The position numbers were made by a program, and so were the translations under genes. The notes under the pieces were generated by a model. It did not search any database. It saw nothing but the letters and a program-made list of their open reading frames with translations, and was not told where the DNA came from. From NCBI GenBank assembly GCA_020466095.1, contig CM035806.1, positions 128,244,856 to 128,308,855 on the forward strand: a DNA stretch of 64,000 nucleotides, written 5' to 3'. Shown one piece after another: positions 21,065 to 31,436 of the stretch (position 1 is the stretch's first letter; every line of letters starts with the position of its first letter). The DNA comes from Chlorops oryzae (taxonomy: Eukaryota > Arthropoda > Insecta > Diptera > Chloropidae).

Positions 21065-21370
21065 ATCTCAGCCTTATATATGCTAAGACTGTTCTTATAG
21101 ATCTGCCAGTCCCTTCCTTTGTTCGAGCCCTTGACCCTATTAAACAACCTTCTGCACGATACCCTCAGGCAATCAATGTCCTGAGTCCACCATCGCGGTT
21201 TCGATTTCCCGCATCTCTTATAATCTATTATCCTTATATAAGACGACTTTCGCAAGAAGGGAAACACGCTCTTTAACACTCTCAAAAGAGTTCATTATGA
21301 GGGCTTCGACTCCTACATATAAGGATTCACATAAGAGTTTTTTAGGACTTAGAATGTTTGCTGGGCTAGC
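21062..21370 (-). pseudogene. LINE linker region upstream of RT
   Basis: Encodes KPRWWTQDIDCLRVSCRRLF, then NRVKGSNKG and IYKNSLSIYKAEIKR, the conserved linker between endonuclease and RT. It continues in frame across the TTA insertion into KKSKRASW. The far end (about 21,370) marks the 5' truncation or a further break. Confidence 0.75.
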
Positions 21371-22225
21371 ACTAAAGCTTTAGTGATTATGCAATTCGAT
21401 TTTCATAACCATTAAACAATTTGTAACAAAGATACTGTTGTTGTCCTTGTTTAACATCTTGGATTTTCCATTTAAGCTTATATGTCGCGATATTTACAGT
21501 TTGACAGCTGATATAACAGAAAAAAATCTTGTCAAAAATCTTCGCTGAACATTGGAAGACGCGCAATATGGAGCAATACTTACATGAAATGTACTTTGTA
21601 TTTATGATTTCTTTTTCGTTGAAAAGAATAACATATATTTTTGTTATAAAAAACGGATTTGAAATGATTTTTTTTTTCTGCGCAAAATTCAAATCTACTG
21701 CCCTTTTTTGTTAAAACTGCTGCACTTTCATCTTCGCCAAGTTCCAACCCTGGTTGCGATTCGTTAAATGAAGAAGAACTGAAGTTTTTTCATACCAACG
21801 CACACGCATGCTACGCATACACAGGGTGGCGTTTGCCTAAAATTTGAATTCTTCAATTCGAACTATGAAATCGAAGAGAATACAGAAAAACAAAAAAACA
21901 AAAATTACATTAAGGGTCGTTTTCTCAACCTACTTTTAAGCTCTATCTGGCAGTTAAATTTAATTTTCTTTGACTTATTAATCAAATTTGTATGAAATTA
22001 TCATAAGGATAATTTAACTTACAGATAAAAAAGATGAGAAAACGGCCCTAAATCGTTTAGAAATTTATTTATTTTAATTTTTGAATTTATTTTCCTTCTG
22101 TTCTCCTTGATTGGCATTGCATCAGCCTCGAAAGATGATTGACAGCGTGTGCAAAAGACACGTCTGAATTACGATCCATTGCTGTGTGCGTCTGGTGCGG
22201 AGCCAGAAAAAAAACAATCAAAAAA
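21371..22225. other. Non-coding stretch
   Basis: No supportable gene. Short frames near 21,387-21,714 overlap on both strands and show no motif. Confidence 0.5.
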
Positions 22226-23066
22226 ACAAGTAAGGGTGTATAGTCAGGCGAGCCTGACAATAGAATACCCGACACAGACACAAAATTTTTAATATCAACA
22301 GGTGTTTAAGGGTATAAGGAGCTCCATATACCGACTTTTGTTAAATTTATAAATGAAAACCGCCCTTTTGCCACGCCCAATTTTCAAATTTTTTTGGAAT
22401 TCTAATCGGACCCTTATATATACGCTCAAATTCTAAGATTCATTGAAATATTTCAATAAAGTCCGCTTTTGAGGCATTTTTGGGATTTTTGTGACAGACC
22501 CTAGTACTAGAGGTACCCTTAATAATGGACCGATCAAGGAAATTTTTTGGAAGGATGTTTAAGGCTACAAAGGAAGCATAAGTGCCAAATTTCGTTCAAG
22601 TCCCATTTGAATTTCGGGTGTAGGAGAGAATTTTCAAAAAACGCCCTTCTGCCACGCCCACTTTTCCAATTATTTGATATCGTATTACTTGCCTTTAAAC
22701 ATGTTCAAATATCAAATTTCATCAAAATATCTTGAAGGACTTCGATTTTAGAGCAGTTTTTATGATTTTCGTAACAGACCCTAGTACTGGAGGTACCCCT
22801 CAAAATGGTCCGATCGGGTCCATTCTCGAACTTGTTCTTACTTATGTCCGCGTGAGCACGGACACTGAATTTCGTCGACGTAGCTCAACTCCTTCGATAA
22901 GAAAACTGTATACAGGCAGAAGGACAGACAGAAATCGAATCTCCTGGTGACGCTGATCTGATCTGATTTCTATATATATTTTGTATGGTCTTTTTCGACT
23001 GGTTCTGTGTGTTACACACAACGACACAAACGCAATATACCCCCGTCACAGAGTGTGTCGGGTATA
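22226..23066 (+). repeat. Mini-me/DINE-like repeat, family A, full length
   Basis: Both ends are present: ACAAGTAAGGGTGTATAG with the GTCAGGCGAGCCTGAC stem-loop on the left, and CACAGAGTGTGTCGGGTAT on the right. Internal order is CGACACAGAC, CTTTTGCCACGCCC, CCTAGTACTAGAGGTACC, a second CCACGCCCACTTTTCC, CCTAGTACTGGAGGTACC, a shortened GACA/GTCY tract, then TATATATTTTGTATGG. It is one of two full-length references for the family. Confidence 0.8.
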
Positions 23067-23347
23067 AAAAGACATCATGAGGGAAAAATAATGAGAAAAC
23101 TTTTCTGTCTTTCTTATGACAGTCCGTTTGAATACATTTTTGATACATAGCAACATCAGAAAGGGACTTCAATTTAAGCACAAGCCAACGGGAAACCCTT
23201 TTGTCAGCAATTTGTCCTTTTTACTTTCACTTTAATCTAACCTTTCGAACTTGAGCGGATTGTTTTTCGGTCGGTCAGTCAGTCTCTCTGTCTGTCTGGC
23301 CGTCTGTCCATCTTTTTGTCGGCATATACGCAAATCTTCTCATTGTA

Positions 23348-23771
23348 CATACCCTGCAGTAATATGGACTGACCCAAGTGTAGCCTTCGGTCAGTCCTTC
23401 ATGTTACCAACACTAGTCCCCTCATAGTTCCACTTCTAATGTATTCAACTGACCTTTTTAACATGGGCCTGTCCTAGGAAAGGGACTAGTCCGCAAAACG
23501 GCTGATCATAGGCCAGTTTTTTTGGGTCAATTGTCGTAATTTTTTCTGGTTTTAAGATAGTGAAATGAGGAAAATAAACAACAAATTTCATATATATATT
23601 ATAAGTTGATGAAAGTGTCATTTACAGACAACCCATAAACCAACCCCTTTATCCGACCGCCGGCTAGCCGAATTCTATGGAGCGAACTGCCATAATTTAA
23701 CCGGTAGGGTTTGGACCGCTCAAAGGCCAGTCCTTCTTAGAAAACTGACCGGCTCATTACTGCAGGGTATG
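23348..23771. mobile_element. TIR element (MITE), 424 bp
   Basis: Perfect 16-bp inverted ends CATACCCTGCAGTAAT (23,348-23,363) and ATTACTGCAGGGTATG (to 23,771). Subterminal ATGGACTGACC and CTGACCGGCTC are partly inverted, and several GGTCAGTCC/GGACTAG-like words recur inside. No clear duplication. The CCCTGCAG ends resemble family C (14.2 and 40.7 kb) and a single end near 12.56 kb. Confidence 0.75.
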
Positions 23772-24418
23772 AACACAATATCACCACTCGGAGTTCTACA
23801 CAAAGAACACTCACAAACATGTACACATACTTTCACGCACATGGACCGAGTTTTGTTTTACTCTGTTTCATTTATTCAATTAGTCAATCAGTCAATCATA
23901 AGGACTGTCCGTCACGAGGGCATTAAGCTGTTTTTCTCTGCACAAAACCATTAAAGACAGGTGTTTCCCTTTCCGGTTTCATGACATTCACATACGTTAA
24001 GGAAATCTATGAATTGCAAGAAACTCACAAAAATTCGAAAAAAAATAACAAAAAGGATTTTAGAAAATAAATATACTATTAAAACGAAAACCACCTTTAA
24101 CAAAAACGCTCTATTAGGAAGAGTAGTTAAATGCCTGATTTTGAGGTAAAATTTTTAATAATTTCGATAATTCTGTCAATTCAGATGGTGCGTTTTCGAG
24201 TAAAAAATCCCTAAATTTCGACCATGCAAAGTGAATGATGTAATCGAAACTTTGTTGGGTAGTGTCTAAATAAGAGGAATCGGTCGGTTATCGGTTTGCC
24301 CAGAAAGTAATATTTGATATGAATGGAAACAAAATATCAGCGAAACAAAATTGTACTTAAAAATACAGCGGTTTATTGATTTTAATTGAAATAATAAAAG
24401 TGTGCTCCGCCTTGTTCA
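23772..24418. other. Non-coding stretch
   Basis: No gene or repeat recognised; AT-rich with stop codons in all frames. Confidence 0.5.
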
Positions 24419-24868
24419 CTGCTTTTATTGTAAAGAAATGAGAGTAGGGAGTCTCTGCTCTTTATGTATGTATTTTAGCTGCGGCAAGCTGAGGCACAGG
24501 AACAAAGTTGTTCGGTTTTTTTTAAAAACGTCGTAATAGTTCCGATGAAATCCGATGTAATAAAAATGTATACTTTTAGGGTATGCGATAGTATTGACAT
24601 TCAAGGGTGGTGGATTTGGCTGTTGCAGATTTTGATGAAACTTTCAGGGTCTTATTGTCTAATCAATACAAAGCTTTGTGTGAAGTTTCAAAAGGTTCTG
24701 ATGAAAGGAAAGATTTTGTATATGAAAAATTCATTTTGATCGGTAAGGGGGGCGGGTGATGGATGTTGTCGATTTTGGTAAAACTTAGTTTATTCTTCAT
24801 TTCATTAAAATAAGGCTCGGTGCCAGGTTTCATTGTTCCACGAGCACTCCTTATAATTTGTGCACTCA
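24419..24868 (+). repeat. Dispersed repeat family E (forward copy)
   Basis: Forward counterpart of 2,433-2,935, with the same blocks in order: AAAGAAATGAGAGTAGGGAG, CTTTATGTATGTATTTTAG, GCACAGGAACAAAGTTGTTC, TTCAAGGGTGGTGGATTTGG, GATTTTGATGAAACTTTCA and ACTCCTTATAAT. Confidence 0.65.
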
Positions 24869-25940
24869 AATATATGAAGCGATCCCACTGTGGACCGTTT
24901 AGACGAATTTAACTCAAAAGTTGCACAACAGTTGAGCCTGCTGAATGCACCCAATGTTTCGGGTATTTTATTACTACACAAGTTCGTAGTGGCAACGGTG
25001 ACATTTGAAAAGGCTTTTGAATTTTCCCATTCAATTCATTTTAAGTCCTATACATAAATTTTGCATACACAACAAACTTTGCAGCTTCTGGCGGTGTTCG
25101 ACTTTTGGTTTTTATCTATTACGCTACAGCTGTTACATAATATTTCAGAAAATGCGTGTGTGTGTGTGTAAGAGAGACAAAGAAAGTAGTCAAAATGGCC
25201 GCCCTCAACCACAATATTCTTCAAAACTTTTAGGTGCGATATTACTGCTAACTAAATAATGATGGAAGTTTGGCTAATTCATTAAGCACCTACTTGTGTC
25301 TCGTTCACACAAACGCACGGGAAGACAACCAAATAAAGCGGCCAGCTGCAAACATCGATGACATGAGACATACATATGTTATCGCTCACAATTATATTGA
25401 TTGATTTAGCCTTATTTAAGATCAAAATTAATTTAAAAAAAAAATTTTTTTTTTACGGTTTTCGACATAGATTGTATGTTTCTTCGAAACATGCGAAGTT
25501 TTGAGTTGTGCCGATGTTGTGCTTAGTGTGCACTTGTTTTTAGCAGCACAGCAATGTCTAGAATATCATAAGCCTTTGTAGAAGAAAGTTTTCTTATGCC
25601 GTCCTATGGCCAGTGCAAATAATAACTTACAAGGACAAGTAAAGCAAAGTAAATAAAACTGCTTCCGGTAAAGTGAAAGAGCGAGGGCTGATTTCATTGT
25701 TCCTTCTAATTATTTGTTTTTTTTTTAAACTAAACATGCTAAGAATTTTTCATTTTCGTAGTTGGTGTCTATGGTCTTTGCAAAAAATGAGTTGCAATCA
25801 GCTGTTCTCATGTACATGAGCAAAGTTAACGCCTGGCAACGCTGATAACGCCTTTAATTCTCATTTGATTTGTAAAATGGGACACATAAGACTCGCCGAA
25901 TTTCTGAAGATTTTTCACGACGTGATAGATCTGGAGAGCT
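24869..25940. other. Non-coding stretch
   Basis: A short (GT)n at 25,155-25,168 and poly(A)/poly(T) near 25,434-25,453. CCCACTGTGG near 24,888 resembles a Transib-type terminus, but no partner end or duplication was found. Confidence 0.45.
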
Positions 25941-26185
25941 ATTCATTATTCGATAATCGATAAGTTCAATAATCGATCGTTCCAAAAGTCGATAAAATCA
26001 ATAATCAATAGTTTCAATAATCGATAATTTCGATAATCGATATTCTAAATAATCGAAAGGTTCAATAATCGATAATTTATTAAATCGAAATTTGAATTTT
26101 CGTGCGGCTGTAGTCCTAATCTGTCACCGGCAGCACCAATGAATCAAATCTATCGATAGTTTGCAAAACCTATCGGTGTTTTCGA
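25941..26185. repeat. ATCGATA-rich cluster
   Basis: More than ten ATCGAT/CGATA words on both strands within about 240 bp, in a degenerate AATAATCGATAATTTC-like array of roughly 15-18 bp spacing, followed by CTATCGATAG and CTATCGGTG. TATCGATA is the DREF site and clustered CGATA is the BEAF-32 binding signature in Drosophila. Whether this is regulatory or a satellite-like array cannot be decided from sequence. Confidence 0.55.
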
Positions 26186-26356
26186 TAGTAAGTAAAGAAT
26201 TAACGTTTTAAGGGCTCTACGCTGTTAAAGTAAATCCGAAGGAATTAGCTCATTCATTTGAAGACAGGAAATCAGAGTGGAATTTTCGATGACAGGCCGA
26301 CCCAAATATAATAAAATATATGGACCGTTTACTTTGAAAGTGGTGTATCTCTATTT
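26186..26356. other. Short unique spacer
   Basis: Sequence between the CGATA cluster and the inverted family-B pair. No coding signal. Confidence 0.4.
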
Positions 26357-27120
26357 TTATACCCAGCGTAAGCGGGGTATATTAATTTTGTGCGAATCTT
26401 GTAACAGGGAGAACTAAGCTCGGGAGATATAGACATATATATATAGAATTGATCAGGATCAAAAACTGAATCGACTTAGACATGTCCGTCCGTCCGTCCG
26501 TCCGTGGTCGGATCTCCTCCGAAACTGCTGAACCAATGAAGTCGAAATTTGGCACACATGTATATCGGGGTCCGAGTATGATCCTAGTAAAAATGGGAGA
26601 CATCCACCCACTGCCACGCCCACAAATGGAGATTTTTCGTAACTTCCGAAGTAAAAGGCGTAGAAGCTTCAAATTCGCAACATAGGTTCAACAAGGCGAA
26701 TGAAAGGTGTAGGGAAATAATTTATGTGGCCCGCCCACTTTTTTTTAGTTTATGTCCCTTTTCGTAGTTTACCAGTACACCAAATACCAATGGAATGTGT
26801 TGAGTGGTTCGCAAGTTACAAGCATTTTACTGAAAACACATTTTATTCATTTGTGGGCGTGGCAGTGGACGGATGTCTCCCATTTTTACTAGGATCATAC
26901 TCGGACCCCGATATACATGTGTGCCAAATTTCGACTTCATTGGTTCAGCAGTTTCGGAGGAGATCCGACCACGGACGGACGGACGGACGGACATGTCTAA
27001 ATCGATTCAGTTTTTGATCCTGATCATTTCTATATATATTTTTCTATATCTCCGGAGCTTAATTCTCCCTGTTACAAGATTCGCACAAAGCTAATACACC
27101 CCGCTTACGCTGGGTATAAT
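26357..27120. repeat. Foldback pair of family-B repeats, ~280-bp arms
   Basis: The left arm (26,357-26,645) and right arm (26,846-27,120) are near-identical inverted copies of the family-B right end. From each outside end inward they read TACCCAGCGTAAGCGGGGT, GCGAATCTTGTAACAGGG, a TATATATAGAA block, GATCAGGATCAAAAACTGAA, ACATGTCCGTCCGTCCGTCC and GAAATTTGGCACACATGTAT, then TGCCACGCCCACAAATG. About 200 bp separates the arms. No ORF. Confidence 0.85.
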
Positions 27121-28169
27121 AATGCACCAATGCAAACGAATATCACAGCCAGTACTGCAAAGGCTCCACGATGATGACAACAACACTAACAGCAAAACGC
27201 AGTAAAATTTTTAATAAATAAAAATGAGTCAAAAAACGACGACATCCGTTAATTCATTAAAATTTGTTTTTCCCGTTCCCATCTCACCACCTCCGCCCCA
27301 TCATCATTACCCCTTGCCGTCTGTTGCAATTCAGTTTCATCAACGTGCAGTCACAGCAATACGCACTGTAACGCAGCAACCCCGAACGCCCACACTCACA
27401 ACTGACTGACTGGCATAGTCATCAAGGAAACTTAACTAAAAATTTTTATTTGCTTCAACTCTTCTTTCGAACGAGAAACAAATTAAGGACATTTCCGCAG
27501 CCTTTCCGACCACCAACAAACCAACTCTTTTAAGATGAGCGTTAATTTATGAGTGCCTTAATGCCGGATGAAATTTGTGAGTACGAGTCCTTGGAAAAAT
27601 GAAAAGCGTTCAGTAGGATTGAAGTCCTTGATGAAATGTCGTTGTACGACATCCACATCCACGGAAATTCAAGTTAATTTTGTGGAAAAATCATATTTCC
27701 CATTTTCCATCTTCCTTATTCAATATCACTCTCAATGCTCTCTCACCCACTCACTCTACTTGCTTGCTAAACCCTTTTGGCAAAATCTTGCACCCGTCTT
27801 CAACGTTGGTTGTACTAAAGTATAGGTGGCGTCAATTCAAAACCCATGCAAGTGCCGTGAGTTTCACGCACGACACTCTGCACGACGGGTCATTCATGAA
27901 GTCATGCATCCCAAGTGTAGAGGAAGTCGTCCGTTGCTGGTCTTGCGTAAGGCAAACATGAATACATTGCTAAAAAAAATTTTTTCAGTTTCATAAACTG
28001 CTTCATTAAATGTAAATATATGACAGCGATATTTCAGTTTTTACTTAAAGGGATTTCGTGGAAGACTTCATGGACGATTCTATCTTGAACGAGCTATTTC
28101 CGAAAGAGAAATGTTTTCGCTTTCACAGAAAAACTTTTGTGCGTAAATACAACCAATTTTTTAATCAAT
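27121..28169. other. Non-coding stretch
   Basis: An ATG-initiated 61-codon frame at 27,224-27,409 (+) is Pro/Thr/His-rich with no recognisable domain. Overlapping frames at 27,568-27,961 also lack motifs. I do not support a gene here. Confidence 0.4.
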
Positions 28170-28596
28170 AAGGGTATTCACAAGGGGAATTTTAAACGTC
28201 GGAAAATCGGAAAATCGCAAAATTGCAACATCGTAAAAAGTTTCTTTGTGAGCAACCCAGTGAAGAAAGCGTTTATTTATTTTGAAAATATTTATTTATA
28301 TAATAACAAAAATTTTACATGACCATTACTTACTTATTCAATATAAACCAATAAAGGGGGAAAAGAGGCTTTTCAGCTCTTAAAAAATGTTGGCAACACC
28401 ATTTTATGTTGCAAAATTACAACGCAAAAAGTAACACGCTCGGGAGTGTCGCAAAAAGTCTACACTGTCGGAAATTTTATTTGTAAGCAAAACAAAAACA
28501 ACAAATTACGACTGCTTGTTAAAATCGGAAATTCATCGGAAATTTTCCGACATCGACTTTTTGCGACGAAATTCCACCTTCCTTGTGAATACCCCT
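28170..28596. mobile_element. TIR element (MITE), 427 bp
   Basis: Inverted ends AAGGGTATTCACAAGG (28,170) and CCTTGTGAATACCCCT (to 28,596), bordered by AAT on both sides, a possible 3-bp duplication. The interior repeats TCGGAAA/TTTTCCGA words. It lies directly next to the inverted tandem array at 28.6 kb. Confidence 0.65.
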
Positions 28597-28604
28597 AATA
28601 TAAC

Positions 28605-29250
28605 AATTTCGTTGTTAAAACTCAGCCTATCACACTTTTTGTTATATAAAACAAATCGTTTGGTTGGGACAATTAATGAAAGTATTCACACTCAACAAAT
28701 ATATTCAATCAACGATTTGTTGTATCAACAACCAAAAGTATTCGCACTCAACAAACATTTTCAACTATTGATTTGTAATATCAACAATCAAAGGTATTAA
28801 ATATCAACCAAAAATTTTAAATAAATAAAAAAGGAAAAACTGCCTCATCTACATATTCCATAATAAAAATTTGAGTCTGTAAAGTCAGTTTACGGACGAC
28901 AATTATAAATTATAACATCATGATTAATGAACATATGTCAGCTTATTCTTGATTTTTTTTGTCTCTTCGTGTACGTACGTCCGCATAAAGCTAATGAGAA
29001 CTTAAGAAAAATATTTATATGGACTAATACTTTCATTAATTGATATAACAAAACAAACAATCAAGGTTTTGTTGAGGATGAATACTTTTGGTTGTTGATA
29101 CAACAAATCGTTAATTGAAAATGTTTGTTGAAAGGTGAATATTTTTATTAATTGATACAACAAAACAATCAAACAAAGTTTTGTTAAGTGTGAATACTTT
29201 TGGTGATTGATATGACAAATCAGTCAAACAAAACTTTGTTTAAAAATTCA
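28605..29250. repeat. Inverted array of ~57-bp tandem units (foldback)
   Basis: On the left, units such as ATTTGTTGTATCAACAACCA then AAGTATTCGCACTCAACAAA repeat two to three times. From 29,035 to 29,240 the complementary units (GAATACTTTTGGTTGTTGAT then ACAACAAATC) repeat three to four times in the opposite sense. About 230 bp of unique sequence separates them. Tandem units within inverted arms is the structure of Foldback-type elements. Confidence 0.7.
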
Positions 29251-30584
29251 TATTACAAAATTTTGCCGAAATTGGTGATTTGTTTGAAATTTTTAATTGT
29301 GACAATTAAAATGCCAATGATTCGAGTTTAAAAATCACCATTAATTGGAATTTTTCGTAGCCAGTTTTTCTGTGTTTGGTTCTCTTATTTTGCCTCGTTT
29401 ATCCAACTCTTTTTTTGCGCTTTTCTGTCCATCTAACTTTGCTCTGTTATCGCTTCATGAATTGTTCGCCCTGAATAGTCCTAAAACCATACGACTAGGA
29501 TCTGGTGCGATTTCCCTAATTTGTGGAATGTTCTCTTTTATAGTTGGCATATATAAATAAAGCATTTATATGCCATACATCATTGACGATCCTCTCTCCA
29601 TTACTACATATATCTTGAATAGTCTAAAGTTTAAGTCTTGTTCGAAAAGAATTAGAATTGAATCGCTCAATTCCAAAACCTCTTAAGTCAAATATTTTTC
29701 CAAAATAAATTTTTTCCTGAAAATGGTTCCTTAAAGGTAGCGTAGCGTAGGTAGGTAGCGTTTTTTGGGAAAAGATCACACAAGCTAAAAAAATTCCTTC
29801 CTCTTTAACACTGAATTAAAAAAGATGCTTTAAGACTCATTGGCTTGAGTATAGAGCAGTTTTTAATTGATTCTGAGCTGTGAGGTCCCTCCAATAATAT
29901 TTTTGGAGGGGCAAAAAGTGCCTTGCCCCCCATAGTTGCCGCGCCTGTCAATAGTAACACAACTCATAGATTGTCCAATTGGGGTTAATGCAAGAAATGT
30001 GCTCACAGGTCATCTGTCCACCTAATCGCACACTCATAGTTGCATTTTTGTTATTGAAAATCAGAGCAAAAAGTTGTTACATATGTCAGTCTGTTCCTGG
30101 ACTGTATCGGTTGAACTACGTTTTTTTAAAAATTGCAATTGTTGAGTTGTGACACTATTAAAGCACACGTGCGATATATTTGATATGTGGAAGGATCAAA
30201 TTTTTCTTACATTTGAGTTCTAGGTGAACTAGGACATGAATTTTCTCCTAATTAAAATAAAATAAAACACCTTGAGAGCTTAACCGCATCTAACCTTGGT
30301 GCTAACTGCGACCATATCCCCAATTTTTCGCGAAAATTCATCTTTGCCGGTGTTGAATGGGACTCAAACGTTCTAAATCAGTCGCTAATTTATGTCTTCG
30401 GAGTGAAGAAATCGCTGCGCTTTGTTCTGTAACGACAAAATCATACTATGTTAGTTTGAACATCATTTATGTAAGTCTATTATAAATAAGGATATATGAA
30501 AAGGAAAATTAATCTAGGAAAATTAAAAAATAAAATATTCATAATATTACCCCATGAAAAAAAAAACAACAAAAAAAGGAAAAA
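29251..30584. other. Non-coding stretch
   Basis: No gene supported. A small AGGTAGCGTAGCGTAGGTAG repeat lies near 29,735-29,760. A short frame at 29,345-29,560 has no recognisable motif. Confidence 0.5.
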
Positions 30585-31436
30585 ACAAGTAAGGGTGTTA
30601 TAGTCAGGCGAGCCTGACAATAGAATACCCGACACAGACACACATCTTTAAATAATTTTTAATATCAGGAGTTGTTTAAGGCCATAGGGGCCCCATATAC
30701 CGACTTTTGTTTAATTTCTCTATAAAAACCGCCCCTTTGCCACGCCCACTTTTCCAATTTTTCGGAATTCTAATCGGAGGCTTAAATATACGCGCAAATT
30801 CTAAGTTTCATTGAAATACTTGGAAAAAATTAGATTTTGGGGCAGTTTTGAGATTTTTGTGACAGACCCTAGTGCTGGAGGTACCCTTAATAATGGACCG
30901 ATCAAGAAAATTTTTGGGCAAAATGTTTATGGCTACAAAGGAAGTATAAGTGCCAATTTTCGTTCAAGTCCCATAGGCGTTTCGGGAGTAGGAGACAATT
31001 TTCGAAAAACGCCCTTCTGCCACGCCCATTTTTCTAAATTTTTTAAATCACATTAATTGGCCTAAAATAGGTTCAAATGCCAAATCTTGTAAAACATCGG
31101 TTTTAGAGCAGTTTTTGTGATTTTCATAACAGACCCTAGTACTGGAGGTACCCCTAAAAATGGTCCGATCGGGTCCATTCTCGAACTTGTTCTTACTCAT
31201 GTCCCCGTGAGCACGCATACCAAATTTCGTCAAGATAGCTCAACTCCTTCGATAAGAAAACTGTATACAAACAGACGGACAGACAGACAGACAGACGGAC
31301 ATGTCTAAATCGAATCTCCTGGTGACGCTGATCATTTCTATATACATTTTGTATGGTCTATCTCGACTGGTTCTGGGTGTTACACACAACCACACAAACG
31401 CAATATACTCTCGACACAGAGTGTGTCAGGTATAGA
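30585..31436 (+). repeat. Mini-me/DINE-like repeat, family A, full length
   Basis: Second full-length copy, collinear with 22,226-23,066. It has the left stem-loop GTCAGGCGAGCCTGAC, two CCACGCCCA boxes, two CTGGAGGTACCC blocks, a GACAGACAGACAGACAGACG tract, TATGGTCTATCTCGACTGG, and the right hairpin CGACACAGAGTGTGTC. The last stem base pair is altered (GTCAGG). Confidence 0.82.

Larger units (their letters stand above)
15990..21370 (-). mobile_element. RNase H-bearing LINE (I/LOA-like), 5'-truncated, split by two insertions
   Basis: In minus-strand order: end of the endonuclease-RT linker (21,370-21,062), RT N-terminal part (19,147-18,735), RT core (18,798-17,791), RT-RNase H linker, RNase H and Cys-rich C-terminus to a stop at 16,053, then a short 3' tail (GGTATCACAACGGACCT). 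ORF1 and most of the endonuclease are absent, as in 5'-truncated LINEs. A TTAA element (17,138-17,688) and a TTA element (19,145-21,064) interrupt it. Excising each with one target copy restores the frame (reading ...KLALSAMLN... and ...AEIKKSKRASW...). About 2.9 kb of LINE remains. Clade is judged from domain order only. Confidence 0.88.

Noticed and set aside
24885..24900. CCCACTGTGG as a second Transib-type end
   Set aside because: No partner terminus or 5-bp duplication could be found around it.
26482..27094. Arg/Thr-Asp-Gly-Arg-rich frames near 26.5 and 27.0 kb
   Set aside because: They translate the (GACG/GTCC)n tract of the inverted family-B repeats; the same peptide appears in every copy.
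27224..27409. 61-codon ATG frame MSQKTTTSVNS…
   Set aside because: Proline/histidine-rich, no recognisable domain, no supporting splice or conservation evidence; plausible chance frame next to a repeat.
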